Below, one piece after another: positions 47,190-60,200 of a DNA stretch of 64,000 nucleotides (position 1 is the first letter of the stretch; each line of letters opens with the position of its first letter). The stretch spans positions 6,031,294-6,095,293 of the forward strand of contig FN649741.1 in assembly GCA_000310025.1 (NCBI GenBank), read 5' to 3'. The notes under the pieces are model-generated. The model was not told where the DNA came from, did not search any database, and saw only the letters and a list, made by a program, of their open reading frames with translations. The DNA comes from Ectocarpus siliculosus. Its lineage: Eukaryota > Sar > Phaeophyceae > Ectocarpales > Ectocarpaceae. The position numbers and the translations under genes are program-made.

Positions 47190-48078
47190 CAATCTCTTCC
47201 AGTACGTTTTTAGCCGTACCTCTTGCCGTCATAATGGCGGTGGGAGGAAGCTAGGTCCGACGTCGCTTCTTGACCACGATGATGCTGTGGTTGTACGTCG
47301 AACACCAGTAACATGCAGTAACATGCAGATCTGCGCCAAAAACGCGCAACATCTCATCTCCGCAGGCGCAACACGCGGGGTCGGTGAAGGGTTTTGTTTC
47401 CTGTGGTTCTCTTGTTTTCCCGGTGAGGTCGATAATTCGCGGCAATTCAAAACATGTACTGCTTCGTGAGGCTACTGCACTGAAGCGAGGTCCCAGAAAA
47501 GGACGCTCGGAAAGGTAGAGGCTACTGTAGGGAAGAAATTTGTTGGGGGGATTCGTCCGAGAGAAGAGGCCTACCATCCATGGGCCTCTCTTAGAGGCCA
47601 TGGCGCTGCGGCCGCAGCTTTGAAACCCGCAATCGCGTCAAGGACTGCACTCGGGTCTCCACCCTCTCTAGGGCAACATGCGAACACTAGCGCGCATCAC
47701 TCGGGGCAATCACGGAACCTGGTCAGAATGGTTCAGCAGCCACATGCGCACATTCATGGTGACGTCTCAATTATCTGTGTGTGGAAACCTTGATGCGCAT
47801 ATACATACCTCGCACGCTCCGTGACAAGCGGATGTCGAGCGCATACGAGGATGCCAGAGAAAGGAAGTGCAGCTACAACGTGGCACCCATTACGTACAAA
47901 AGTTCCACCTCCGCAACGCAAGCCCTGCAGCTTTGCAGCTCTAGCCCTCGCAAAAAATTGACGGCTGCACTCTCGCTGCTAAATGACCGCCCCAGCGTGC
48001 CAGGGCCGGGCGGGGTGACCAACTAGCCCCCCCCTCCCATACCCATTCATACAGCAGTGGTGTGACAATGACATTTCC
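47190..48078. other. convergent intergenic region, G-patch gene to hydrolase
   Basis: No gene recognised. It must include both 3' ends. The open frame on the minus strand at 47,251-47,601 has no recognisable domain. Confidence 0.45.
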
Positions 48079-51000
48079 TCAGCTGAAGAGCTTCGCGAAC
48101 GGCACAGAGAACATATCCGAGAATGACGCGATTCCGTCTCCTTTGCTGCCGGAAGGGCGGAGCTCTTGGGCCACGGTGGCAAGCCAGCGATCCACCACTC
48201 CCTCGGACCCGTACCACTCGTCTGGCTTGTCCACGGAATGGAACACGCCGTCCAACGTGACCTGTTCGGCCCCCTCGAGGTGTGCGTACACGAGGGGTAC
48301 ACAAGAGTCACCTGCATTGGGGACCAGGACAACGCCATGTAGGTAGATTCGAAGGGTGAGAACGATTCTTGGCACAAAAAAATACTGCCTCCCCCAGACA
48401 ACAGACTTTTTCGCGTCAACAAAAGGAACAAGACCTGACTGCTCATTCAAATCAACAGGAAGTTTCATTCCAAGTAAAAGGTAAAATCCATTGGGGAAGC
48501 AGCCGTGGGCCCACGGCCATCTAATGAGTAGATTCGAAGGGTGAGAAGAAAGAGTATTTACATTTTGGTCAGCGGTATTGTGAGGCACCATTGTGCCAGA
48601 TGGTCGCCTTGGTATCTCAGGCATCGAAGATCGCTCCCGTGCCAAAGCGCACCCAGATTCGCAACCTCAAAAGGCATTCCACCCCAGACAATCATTCTAC
48701 GCCCACAGCCCCCTCTAGCCTCCACCTCTCGGTAGTTGTTCTTACCCATGGTTCCTCCCTCGCCGCATACGGTCTGGTAGCTCCTGGAATAAGCCAGACA
48801 ACGAAAAACAGCAGGAACACGTGCAGCCGAGGAAGCACAGACAAACGGCGTCACAAAACGGGACAAGGACGGGTGACCGAAGCAAGCAACAGTACGCCGA
48901 GAAACGTGGGGAGCTACGTTTACGTAGTGCGAATGCTTGTTGTGCGGCACCGTTGTCTCATCCGGTGACCACGGGGCTTTATTAATTCATCTCGGTTCAT
49001 CGTCCCCCGCTAAAATAGCAGCAGTCGTGTGCACAACCTTGCGCGAGGGTGACCGGCCTCCATCACCCCAGACAACAAAACCCTTAAAAAAGCCGGAGCA
49101 TCAACATTGACAAACTTGGCCCTAAACCTCCCTTTCCCACCGACTTTGGGGGGTTAACCGCACCGCAAAATCACTCACCCGTACGCGAACCTCGCCCTGC
49201 TCCTTCGAGGCGCATCCTTTTCCCCCAAGAGCGCCGCCCCGCCCACGGTAACGTAAAAAATGCCTCTGTCCTTAAGGAACGCCCCCGGGTATTCGTCGCT
49301 GGTGAAGGTCAACGCTCCCCTAGTCTACCCAGCAAGGAGGTGGAGGGGGGGGGGGGTCACGCGCATGGGATGACGGGGAGGCTAGTCAAGGAGGGCGTGG
49401 CACTCTGTATCATCTTGGCCGAGGTACTGGCGACAGGATGGGTGGACAAAACGGTGCCGTGGGAGGCGTCCACCCAGACGTGCATTCTTCTCGGGGCGAT
49501 GGCACATTGTGGGTTGCAGCGTACACTGCATGGCGCTGGATCTGCAGAGACATCAAACACGCCTGACCACAGGAAGAATGGAAAAGGGAACATACACGGA
49601 TGAATTCCGGTGAATTAACTCACCATGTCCATCGGGCCCGCGAAATGTGGAGACCCCAGGGTCACGAGTCCTGCCCGGGCAACCCCGCAACCGGAAGAGG
49701 AAAAAAGGAAGGCAGGGAGCGATGAAGAAGGGAACATATCTGAGCATCGTCGACTGTAGTCAAAAGCAAGACCCAAGGCGAATGTCTGTATGTCGACAAA
49801 TGTTGGGACACAAGATCCAATACAACCAGCGTCCACCGTCGGAAGAAACATGGTTCCAAACTGTTCTCACTTTTGGACAGAATCACAACCATTAACTATC
49901 ATCGTGGCTCTAGCCAGCTCGATTTCTACCTACGCTGAGCAAAATGCATCGTCCGCCGAATCATTGGCTCAAACCAGATGGATTAGAATCCGGTGGGCGA
50001 CAACCTGTCGATTCTCAGCCGCAGATCAGGTACCTCTGCGCCTTTCCAAGAAAACAGCAGCATAGCAAAGTTAAAAATAAATCAAGAACGAAGGAGGGAT
50101 AAGTCTGCCGGCCAACCGCAGCACCCCCTCCCCCCCCCACCGCGCCCCATTTCTCACCAGCCACGACATCTTCGCTGGCGACGCCTTCTTCCCACACCCC
50201 TTCCGCTAACGTTGCTCTCGCCAACCACCCCCCGGCGGAGTGTCCCACCAGCAGAACTTTGTCCGCCCCCGTTTCCTCCAGACTAGTGCGCACCGTCTCC
50301 TTTACCTACATTTTTGGTAGCATCAGGGAAGAGGGTGGTAATAAGAGGGGGTTGGCAGTGTCATCGTTTAACCCTGCCGTAATGCTGTGCGCTGGTTACC
50401 ATGGTCGGGGGTTGGTCGGACCGGGCGAAGCGTGTCGCTTGTCCGAAGTGTTTGGGTAAGGTGTTGCCGTTCTTCAGCAAAAATAAATAAATATGTATAT
50501 ATATATAAGTATATATGAAGGCCGGCAGTCGCACGATACACTGGGTTGTCATCGTTGCTGCGACACACGCAAACAAACGTAGCACCCTCTCTCAAGGGCG
50601 CTAACAGGTAGCAATGAAGCCGGCGAGTACACGCTACCACCCAACGCGCAGCCGGCCAAACTCCTCAACGGAATATCTCTTCCATAGCACACTCTTCCCT
50701 AGCTCGCCTATTCCCCCCCCTGCAACACTTCGCGAACGAGCGAAGCCTGCAGTTTATTTCTCAACATTGATATCCGTCGATATCTGACAGGTCGAAACTC
50801 CTTGGCCGGCGGACACCTCACCCAGGGTCGCGACGTCCCTCAGCGTGTTTCGAAATAACCTAACTTATGGATATCCAGGTATCCGACCGTGAGGGTGGGG
50901 AGGGTAAGATCTTCTTACTTGTGGTCGCTCCCTGGCTGCCGAGGTGTGTAGCCTCATTGGTTGGGTCCAAAACCCGATGACCCAAACAAGCGAACTCGAT

Positions 51001-53010
51001 GGTTTGAATTAACATTGGATCCTTTCGAGCACACCCGGGATTTGCTCGACGAAGCTGCTGATTGAACTACCGCCTGAGAGCGGGCAGGGGCTTCTGGACG
51101 CGACTCCGTCGAAATATGGATGTGTGGTCAGTGACCCAGACCACCCCTTCAGCCGCGTTGACCCATCGCACCTTCTGCAAATACCATGAATAGGCCGGTC
51201 CGTCAGGCCGGCAGGTGCCTTTCCAAAAGTCTAGCGTGAGGACGGCGCTGGCCACCTTGAGCCAATCAGATCGTTCCACCGGCACGACGAAGGTCTTCAA
51301 GCCCCTACGTTCCAGAGCTGATGCGAAAGCCTTATCTTCCCCCCCGTCCAGTGGGTTCGTATCTGGGACGGGGAAAATAACGTTGCAATTCAGTTAGGGC
51401 CAGCTGTTATGGAAACAGTTCCCAACTGGGAATCCCGATATTACGCCTTTTACATCCAAACCCCCATGCGTCAGCAGGAGTTCTGCGCACTTGGTGGGAA
51501 AAGCACACCAAAGCGCTTTGTCAATCAGTGCTCGCCTCACAGAAACCCGTTTGCCATCAAACCTTCGAGGCTGTAGGCTACATTGCTGTGAGCCTCTCGG
51601 AGCCAAGTTTGGGGAGCTGGGGTGGAGTGTGTGTTCATCATGCTTGGAAAATAGGATTCCAATCCGGGAATATTGGACGATCCTGCGTGGGAATTCCTCG
51701 TGCATTCCAAACTGGAATTGGTTGAAATTCCAATCTGGGAATTGTGAATTTACTTTCATATCCGAGGTTACTCTGTGCACACTCCATTCTAGCTGCCCAA
51801 ACTTGGCTCCGCAAAGCTCACAGCAGTGGACTGTACAGCCTCGGTGGTTTGATAAGGATCATGTCTCTTTGAGGCGAGGACTAAGTGTCGAAGTGCCGTG
51901 GTGGGCTCTGCTTGCTATCCAGTACGCAAACCTCCTCTTTTTGGGGGTGCTACAGTACAAAAATCACCGCTGCGCTGCTGGCTCTTCCCCTGGCGCCAGA
52001 TCTTTTTGCTTTTTTGCCTCATCTGTCTCCTATCCTCGTTAACATACACGCCCCTCTTTCTTCAGTTTTCCACGAAAACGCATTTTGATTTTGATTTTGT
52101 GCCCATTTGAATTTTGATTTTCGGCTCTTCGTTACTATACGCCCTAACAACTGGCCTAAGAAAGGCCCGTGCACGACAGTCGCCAACTGGCTAGGCGGGA
52201 AGGAAGTAGACTACAAGTACATACATACGTTGTAGTCCATTCAACAACAGCTGTGCGTTACTCTACAGCTTCGAAGTTTAGATACAAGCTAACAACACGC
52301 GCAATGCGGGTACTTCACAACAACGACGCTTTGCACGGGTTATCAAACCAAAGCCACCAGTGTATTGCTGGCATGCGGTTGAGAGCGGCTCTCTATTAAG
52401 GAATAATAAAAACACACACAGAAAGACTACCCATTCGAGATATACCCACAGTCGAACGGGATGTGGTGGAGTCTTTTCAGTGAGTGGAGGGAAACCGGCT
52501 GGGTACTGGACTTATTTCGAGTCTTTTTAAGTCTATACACTGATGATTTATACCAGTGATGCCAGCTGGTGCTAAGTACAAAAACATCTGTATAGGTTTG
52601 TGCATGAGAATCACCCATGACAGGGATGACAGGGGACCCCGCGGACTGGACTATAGTTACATTTCGCATGTTTTGTCCCGGACAGGCTGGCGTCCTTACA
52701 TCGTTACATTGGCCGGCTGGCTAGCGAGCCGGTGCTAACCAGGGGGGGTAACGCACAGTCAGGCTACAAACCACTCGTAAATCATCGGGGTACACAGAGC
52801 AGGCTGCTGTTGCTGAGGATTTTGAAAAAAAAAAGGAAACTCACAGTCTCGCGCATCATTGCCGAAGCCGGGCAGAATGACCACTGGGCATTTTGCTGGC
52901 AACTTGAGTGCCATGGAGGGAGAGATAAACCCTTGAGCAGCGCCGCAACCCAGCGCCATCACGCAGAGCCAAAGCAACAGCCCCGCCATCCGATTTTCAA
53001 TGCATGACAT
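48079..53010 (-). CDS. alpha/beta-hydrolase, PGAP1/plastid-lipase-like, probably plastid-targeted
   Basis: Exons, 5' to 3' on the minus strand: 53,010-52,845; 51,362-51,172; 50,305-50,158; 49,670-49,624; 49,324-49,179; 48,783-48,746; 48,311-48,079. They sum to 969 nt, 322 residues, with every phase consistent. The N-terminus has a hydrophobic segment (GLLLWLCVMALGCGA) followed by AQGFISPS; cleavage before the Phe would fit the heterokont plastid-targeting pattern (inference). The core begins CPVVILPGFGNDARDY. Ser142 lies in the nucleophile elbow VGHSAGGW, Asp247 in GGDSCVP and His270 in GVFHS, a complete lipase-type triad. GLVTLGSPH, TRGALTF, DEYPGAFLKD and YAHLEGAEQ match the conserved blocks of plant and algal plastid lipase-like proteins. 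The likely role is an esterase or galactolipase on membrane lipids; the substrate is not visible. It is divergent from the SDR gene. Confidence 0.92.
51455..51955. mobile_element. foldback (inverted-repeat) element in hydrolase intron 1
   Basis: The left arm (about 51,460-51,640) and the reverse complement of the right arm (about 51,770-51,950) share CTGTGAGC, GGAGCCAAGTTTGGG, GAGGCTGTA, ATCAAACC, CTCGCCTCA, a CCCCCA-GGAG-TGCG-ACT series and GGAGTGTG, diverged to roughly 75% by eye. The centre is rich in ATTCCAA/TGGGAATT phrases, and a palindrome TTCCCAACTGGGAA lies just outside the left arm at 51,419-51,432. The structure resembles a MITE or foldback element. No transposase or clear target duplication was seen. 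Confidence 0.65.
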
Positions 53011-54941
53011 GATGATGCCCGGGGTACTGGATGGGGATGGATTGGGGGTATGGTGGACTACGAACTACGAACCTCTCTCCTCCCCCCCACGTCATCCGTC
53101 CGTCCCCGTCACCCCCCCGATTGGTTTGAATTTTTGAATCGATGTTATTTACAGTGCCAGACACCAGACACCCGACAAAGACAGCTGTAACATCTACTAC
53201 AGCAGTGAGAGGTCTTTCTGCCAGCAGCCCGGCGAATTCCCGGGGTCAGTTCCCCACCTCTCCTCCCGCTCTCGCTTTCAGGGACAGAGCCCAAGCAACG
53301 CGTCTTACCGGTGAGTGACGTGGCGAGTTGGCCAGCTGGTGCGTTTGCGTCCCATCTTTTCTGGGCGCGAGGAGGCTACATCATGGTCCACGCCGCTTGG
53401 TAGGTACATGTGTATTGTGTTTAACGCTACCAGCCGGCGGTCACACAGGAGAAATCCTTCACACCCTGCACAGCCATAGGGTAGTCTCCAGCCTATAAGG
53501 TTTGTTCAACTGCATACATACCCAGCAGCAGTTGGTCGGAACTGCTGAAGGAAGGTTGGAACGTAGTACACTAATAGTCATCAAGTAGTAGCACCCGGGT
53601 TCTGACCCATTCACCAAAACATTGGAGCCAGTGTAACCAACTACAGCAGCGTACGTATGTACTTCTACGTATTTTTTTGTTAGTCTCTCAGGTTTGTGAC
53701 GCCCAGTAAGTTGATTGGCAAATAGGCGACCTACAGCAGTAGTCATTGACCAAGATTCTGACCCAGTAATACACTGTACTACTGAACTGTACACGGAGTA
53801 TATAGACTACTAAAAGTAGTTTGTTTTTATAGTTGGTTGATGTTTGGCAAGTATACACTTGCGAACAAGTGGTGCTTCGCGTACACCACTCAACAACAAA
53901 GTGAAGTCTTCCCGGTGCGTGATGTGTGTGTGCAGTCATTAGCACTTCAAGATGCTATTTGAGCTGTACATCGAAGTACTTTGGGAGATCCTTCAAAATG
54001 CTACTTCTATTAAATACAGCAGAATTCGAGGCAGATTCCTTGTTTCTTTGGACGTTGTTGAGAGATTGCTCTCGCGTTCCTTCTCGCGTGCCTTCTGATT
54101 TCACGTCGGAGGTCGACACCGACTGCTGTGTTGTGTTTTTTTCGACGTAGGATTAAGCTGGTGGGACGTGCAGCCTACACCCGAATACTTGTTCAATTTA
54201 CGGCTTGTACAACACCAAGTTGTTTACACTTATTAATTTCTATCATGAAACTCATGACGACGTGTCCGTGTCCACAACGTGTACCCACGCACAGTACAAA
54301 AACTTACATCATATCGCACTCACTCGTTGAATATTTATTTGTCCACACTAGAAGTATCCATCGGTTGTTTGGCCTGACCTTTGTGGCGTGTTGACAACGA
54401 ACCACTCATTGCCTTACCACTCACAGCATTTGCATCCGGTAGTTATCCGCTGGGGACACCCTCAACTACATACTCACCCAAACTTCTGAGCTTTGCTTCC
54501 AGGGGGAAATCAACAGGAGGACCCCTGCATCGCGTTTGAACAGGCCGATATTTAGTGCCTTTATTCCCCTCCTGGGATGAAGCGATATCAGGGCGTGGCT
54601 TCGCCTTTCCTCCTTGTTAGTGTCTGTCTAATCTACCAACTTATAGATGATCCTACGGGCCCAAACAGACCAGAGACCACGGCAGTCCATATACATATCT
54701 TCGTGCGTTTCAGTCACACGTCAAGTAGGACAAGTTAAGGGATCTTCTTCCTAGCTCAGCCTAGGAGTGGAGTACCGACCTGATACGGCTCCTTCACCTT
54801 ACGGTGACGACATTGCTTCTGTGCGTGTGTCCTTCATGCTTGTCCGTCCATGTTGTCCTGCCCCCCTTCCTTCACTTCAATCAAACCCGAGTGCATGCCG
54901 CCTAATCTGAACAGGTAGTTGAAGGGTCTGCGTGTCCAACC
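53011..54941. other. divergent intergenic region, hydrolase to SDR gene
   Basis: About 1.9 kb between the two start codons. It probably holds both promoters. No gene was recognised. Short CAGCAG- and TACAGCAG-like phrases recur without forming an array. Confidence 0.45.
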
Positions 54942-56312
54942 ATGGGCGGGAGGGCATCGTCTCTGAAGGCCAAGGCCCTCAACCAAGACCTCCGCGGAAA
55001 GCATTTCGTGGTCACGGGTGCCAACACGGGGCTGGGGTACACAACCTCTCGCGAGCTGGCCAAGATGGGGGCAAAGGTCACGCTAGCATGCAGGAGCGCG
55101 GAGAGAGGCCGGGATGCGGTCGAAAAGCTCCGCAAGGAGGCGCTGGCGAAGCCGGTTGCGGAGGTACGTGCGTAGTGGCCGTCTTCGTTTTCTGCTGAGA
55201 GTGGAGTACGGTGCTAAGTCGCGAGTAAGAACGTGCGACGGTGGCACGGTGCCATCATTTGTGGCCGCTCGCACTTGTGCCCCTTGGGATGTAGCTGTGT
55301 GCCCGTAATAGGGACGCAGCTGTACCACTCGAGGCTTTCTTTATCCGTCGCCATGGGTAATGCTTGTGTGCTGTCAGGAACGCCTCCCCTTTCCACCATT
55401 CTGGCAGGATTGACGGCCAAGAGTTGAGTAATAATAACTATAACAACTTCGTTCGTGACTGTCACGGTCGCGGCGTAGATTGCCACAAGGACGAGAGACA
55501 ACTTTCCAACGTCTTGGGGGCCTATTTATCCGGTCCGTGTTCAGGGCGTTGATCTGCTTGAGGGACTCAGCGATGTCGATGTGCAAGTGGAGGTCCTGGA
55601 CTTGGGAGTGCTGCAGTCCGTGGTCTCCTTCGCGCAGAGACTGAAGTCGTCCGGCCAGAAAATCGACGTTCTCATCAACAACGCCGGGATCATGGCCATC
55701 CCCACCGAGGAGCGCACCGTAGACGGCCTCGAGAAACAGATCGGGGTGAATCACTTCGGCACGCACCTTCTAACCAGATTGATGGAAAAGCAGATCATCG
55801 ATGGAGGCCGCGTGGTGTTCCTCTCTTCCGTGGCGCATAAACATGGCGGTTGGGACTGGGACAACGTAAACTACACCAAGCCCAACAAGTACGTGCCCAT
55901 GATTGCGTACGGTCGGTCCAAGCTCGCAAACGTCCTCGACGCGAAGGCGTTCGCCGGGCACCTGAGCGATCGCAGGATCAACACGTACGCGCTACATCCA
56001 GGGGTGGTCAACACTGACCTCTTTCGGAACGTTACCGACGGCCGCTTAATCTCTCGCGTTTTTCGGGTGGCGAAGTCTCTCGGTGCCTTTGTGCTGGCTT
56101 CCCCCCTCACGGGGTCGTTGACCACCCTGCGATGTGCGATCGATCCAGCACTCGCCGGCCCCGAGTTTTCGGGAAAATACTGGTCCCACATGAAGCAAGT
56201 CCAGCCGTCGGCGCTGGCGTCGGACCCTGCCAACCCGCCTCGCCTTTGGGAAATCACGGAGGAACTGCTGGAGACTAAGCTAGGAAAGAAGATCGAAAAC
56301 CTCCTGAAGTAG
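54942..56312 (+). CDS. short-chain dehydrogenase/reductase, retinol-dehydrogenase-like
   Basis: Two exons, 54,942-55,163 and 55,545-56,312, joined in phase 0 through AG|GTACGT and TTCAG|GG junctions, give 329 residues. The fold is a classical NADP(H) Rossmann SDR: cofactor loop TGANTGLG (25-32), a basic ACRS motif at the end of strand 2 (49-52, typical of NADP preference), the structural NNAG (119-122), catalytic Asn143 (VNHFG), Ser169 (FLSSVAH), Tyr196 and Lys200 (YGRSKLAN), then HPGVVNTDL. This set is typical of the RDH11-14/WWOX-like SDR group, which reduces or oxidises retinoids, steroids or other lipophilic aldehydes and alcohols. The algal substrate is unknown. No N-terminal membrane anchor is evident. 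A degenerate repeat of the gene's 3' end lies about 0.6 kb downstream. Confidence 0.93.
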
Positions 56313-57060
56313 TCAGCTAGTTTGTGAAGGTGGCCGAGACAAGACAGCCAGTTGCTTGCAACGAAGTCCATGCCTTGTAACAACATAAACCTTGTGCAGT
56401 TCGTGCTTTTAAGAATATTATTTCAAACGCTTCACTCGGGAACTGCTTTGAGGCGGAACTATTTTCGGCGGGTGTGCCCAAAGGGGGTGATTGCTTAGGC
56501 GGTTGGTGTGGTATTGCGTTCATTGGCGGTGTCGACTTTGAAGGACGCGGAAAAACGTATTTATGTATGGTGGTGATTTTTTGGCGGTAATGCCATATGG
56601 CAGAAGTTGTTTGGGCGGTAGGAAGTATTGGGGCAGCAGAATCGCTTTGAGTTGGCCCCAGGGTTACTGAATTTTGTTTTTTTCAACTCGCTGTCTTTGC
56701 GTTAGCCCCGGGGTGTTCGTGTTCCGGCAAATTATTGGGGCGCCCCACGTGGCGTCGCACACAAACCCACGGACGTCATTCCAAGTCGCCCCTCTAACTT
56801 TGAGGTAACCCCGGGTGTTTGTTTTCACCAAATTCAAACGATCCCCCCGGGATGCCTTCTCAAAGGATATTATACGGTACGCTGGGGAAGAAAGGATATC
56901 GAAGGCCTCCTGATAGTTCGTGAAGGTAGCCGAGTTGCATCCAACAAGTCCGTTTTTTTGCAACAAAGCTTATGTATTGTGGCAAACCGTATGCAGTTCG
57001 AGCTATGTATGTACGTTTTATCCCAAGGGTTTACAGGCCGACGTGTTTTCGGCGGTAATG
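56298..57060 (+). repeat. diverged direct repeat of the SDR 3' end and flank
   Basis: The stretch from CCTCCTGAAGTAG (56,300) through GTGAAGGTGGCCGAGA, CAACGAAG and GTGCAGTTCG to TTTTCGGCGG resembles 56,902-57,055, which reads CCTCCTGATAG, GTGAAGGTAGCCGAG, CAACAAAGC, ATGCAGTTCGAGC and TTTTCGGCGG. The period is about 600 bp. A smaller pair lies between them (56,701-56,731 and 56,805-56,838, both with a CCCCGG-GTGTT phrase). Confidence 0.65.
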
Positions 57061-57295
57061 CCATTGAGCGGTAATTTTTTCAGCGGTAGACGGTATTGCG
57101 GATTTGGTGGTATCGAGTTTGGCGGAGGCGGTAAAACTTCTTTATATTGTGCTTTCTCGGCGGTAACGTCATTCGGCGGTAAATTCTCGGTGGTTGTAGG
57201 CTGTTCTTGCGGTGTTGGCGGAGGCGGTGAAACAAGTAGAAGGCGGTATTCCGGTACCGCCAACCAGGGGGAATTTTCCCGGCGGTAACATTACC
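56580..57295. repeat. cluster of GGCGGTA-type motifs with a closing inverted copy
   Basis: GGCGGTAA or a close variant occurs near 56,583, 56,610, 57,050, 57,068, 57,084, 57,128, 57,160, 57,175, 57,222, 57,242 and 57,281. Near 57,242-57,261 a GGCGGTA is followed closely by TACCGCC, which can fold. The spacing is irregular, unlike a simple tandem array. Function unknown; a decayed transposon end or protein-binding array is possible. Confidence 0.6.
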
Positions 57296-60200
57296 GATTA
57301 ACCCTTGCTATTTAGTGGAATAATTGTAGCATACGCTAAGGATAGAGAATGGAGATCAGACCGAAAACTTGCTGGTAGTATTTGTTTTCGATATGGCAAA
57401 CGAAAGTGTAGGCCAAGAAAAACAGGCAGCTCGTAGAGAATAGGCCAAATATCCTTCGGCGTATCAGGCACCAAAATCCCCGCTGTGTCCTTGAGCAAGT
57501 TTGGAAAAGGAGGTTGGGGGAATGTTTTCTTTTGCGAAAAAGGAACAAGATCCCTCTCGCGTCTTGCATTCGCCCTGGGGTTGTGTGTGTTTTCATGAGA
57601 TCTCATACGTCGCGATCTTCTTCATCATGACAACGCACGAAGATTATAACTTGGAACACCTCTTGTGCATTCTGTCCTAGGGACAGTATGAAGAAGGGCT
57701 ACGGGGCAGTTCGGTAAGCGACCGCGGAACCAACCCCAAGGAATTGGCAACTATCTAGCAGCAACAACTGCTTCCTTGCATTGCGCTCTGTGGGAGAACC
57801 CGCGTTCGAATGGTAGCCATGGCTAAAACAAATCTTGTCCACAGTAGGTCGTATGGTACCTCTTCTTGGTTTTCACAACAGGAGACAACACGGTAACCCG
57901 TTGACCGCTACCGCTTTCTCTCTTCACGTGGGAATCCGCGATTCGTTCCACCTGCCCCCCCCCTGACTCAACGACACCCAATCGCGTCACCTCCAACATA
58001 TTACCCGATGTGTGCGCTCGTCTCAATTGTTCTAGCGCCGATCTACGCGGACCTATTCGACCGGCGAATACGTATGAAACAGAGGCCTTTGACCCCTGCC
58101 CGCCAATAGTCCTCTTGGAGGGATGATTTGCCGCTTCTTCCATAGTATAGCTGGAGGAGGAAACTCTTCAAAGCACGGCAAACGGTTGCGAGGCTCCTTG
58201 TACTCCGTGAAGGAAAACCAACGCTCCTAACCAAGGCCTCCATGGATATGTTCTGGGGCAAGTCGGTATACCTACAGCATCCCCGACATATTGCCTGCGT
58301 TGGGCGGGGGCAGGTAACCCAGGCCGATAGCTCTTGGCCAAATGAGGCTGCAAAATTAGTGTACAAGTATGGTTCGACAACCCATGTCCGCCGCACGTTG
58401 TTGAAGACCAGCGACCAACACCGAAAAAAGGAGTGGCGGTTGTACTGTTCTGCAATGCAGGGTTCTGTGCTACAATCGAGACCCACCCCTCGAGGCACCG
58501 TACGCACCGTTGAACTTGAGAGAAAATTGCAGAGTGTCGACGCGATGACTCCAAGTTTCGTATATGCGCGTGAGAGCTTGTAGGTTGTCTTGTCCGCCCC
58601 CCTGCCAACACATTGTTCAATATTTTACTACAGTAATTGCACAGCAAGTCCGAAATACGATAGTAGAGAGACACTGAGCGAACGTGCCTTTTGCTCTTCC
58701 CGGGACAACATCCAGCTTAAAAAAACTCCCGTATATCCATTACGACTGCCGCTCGTCATTGACCCTGGATCCCCAGTCTCATGGCCTCCTTGATGGAATG
58801 CGCCACACGGCTAGCTAGGTACGGTCCAAAATCTGGAAGGAAACGGAGAGTTCAGCGGGAACAGACAGCATGGAGCCGGAGTTGGAAGAGGCAAGTGAGC
58901 AGGAAACCAACAGCTGAGGCTGTACGGTGAAAATCGTATATAGCGACAAGAACTCAAATGGCGACGAGGATGTGGAGGGATTTTACCCACTCGGGTGGTT
59001 CATCCAAGAATTATCAAGGAACGCAACAACGACCCATGCGATTTGCTGGCATGAGCGATCTACAAGCAAGAGGACCTGCGAAACACCACCCCCCGATCAC
59101 GCCACAAGGCGCCCGCTTGAGATGCCTACCCCCTTGTGTCAATCGCACCAACCTTGCAGCACCACACGGAATTACGCCTCCTGCGAGCAAACACGCAGCA
59201 ACCCGGAAAACCACGCAGACAACAGCCTTGACATGGCAGGCACGGTTGGCCGGCAACTGCGCGTGTACATCAACCATTGACAAGGACGCACCTCGACTAT
59301 TGTGTAAACTTTCAAAAGAGCAACAAAGGGAAAACATATAGTACAATGGTGAAACGAGATAGATATTGCCTCCTTCAAAAGTGGATCTAGTGACCTCCGA
59401 CAAACCAGTCCTTCCGGGGTCAACGCAACTTCTGACTGCTGCTGCGGACATCGCGCACATGCACGAACGTCAACAACCAAAGCGGCACGGCGACGCTAGT
59501 GCTACGTTTGCGAAATCTCCAGAGATGACAGAAGTGGAAACACACAGCCAGACGGACCTCAATCACAAAATAACTCACTTTGGCGCCCAACTCCCACTGC
59601 TAGCCCCGTCGGTCCTGCTGTACCACCGCCGCAGTACACGATGACGTCCAGCTCCGAACCAAACGTCGCCTCTGACAACGGTTTCGCGGAATCGGCGGCA
59701 CAGCGAAACGTAGGAATGCGTCACATCGTGAGAATACTTTCTAGCGCAACGACTGTTGTCGTGGAACGCTAATCAACGCACTTGCGGCGGGGGATTTTTT
59801 TATGTCTCGCCCTCAGCAAAAATGGCATGGTTCGGCCAAGCGTAAAGGGTTTTCGTGAAACAAGACTACCGGTTGTCTTGACGGGCGACGAGGGGGTCGG
59901 CCGTTGTCGGTGCGGTCGCCCGCAACGCTTGCGCTGCAGAAGACATCATAAAAAGGCGTCGTGCATAAAAAGACAGGAATACTTGACTTCCGCTGTGGCA
60001 ATGGTCCGAGCCATGGCAGTCACATGCCCCCCGCTTGCCGTACATGTCCCATCTCCAGCGTACTCCAGCCATGAATGCAAGAGGCGAAAGCTCTCCTTTC
60101 TCTGTTCCAACACGCCAAAAGCATTTTGTCATCTTCGTGTCGAATGATGGTGATACGGGCAGGGGTCGTCGAAGCCCACGGGCTTTGGTCGCATGCAGGT

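Noticed and set aside
57823-58143. 106-codon minus-strand open frame
   Set aside because: No domain recognised; competing frames overlap on both strands.
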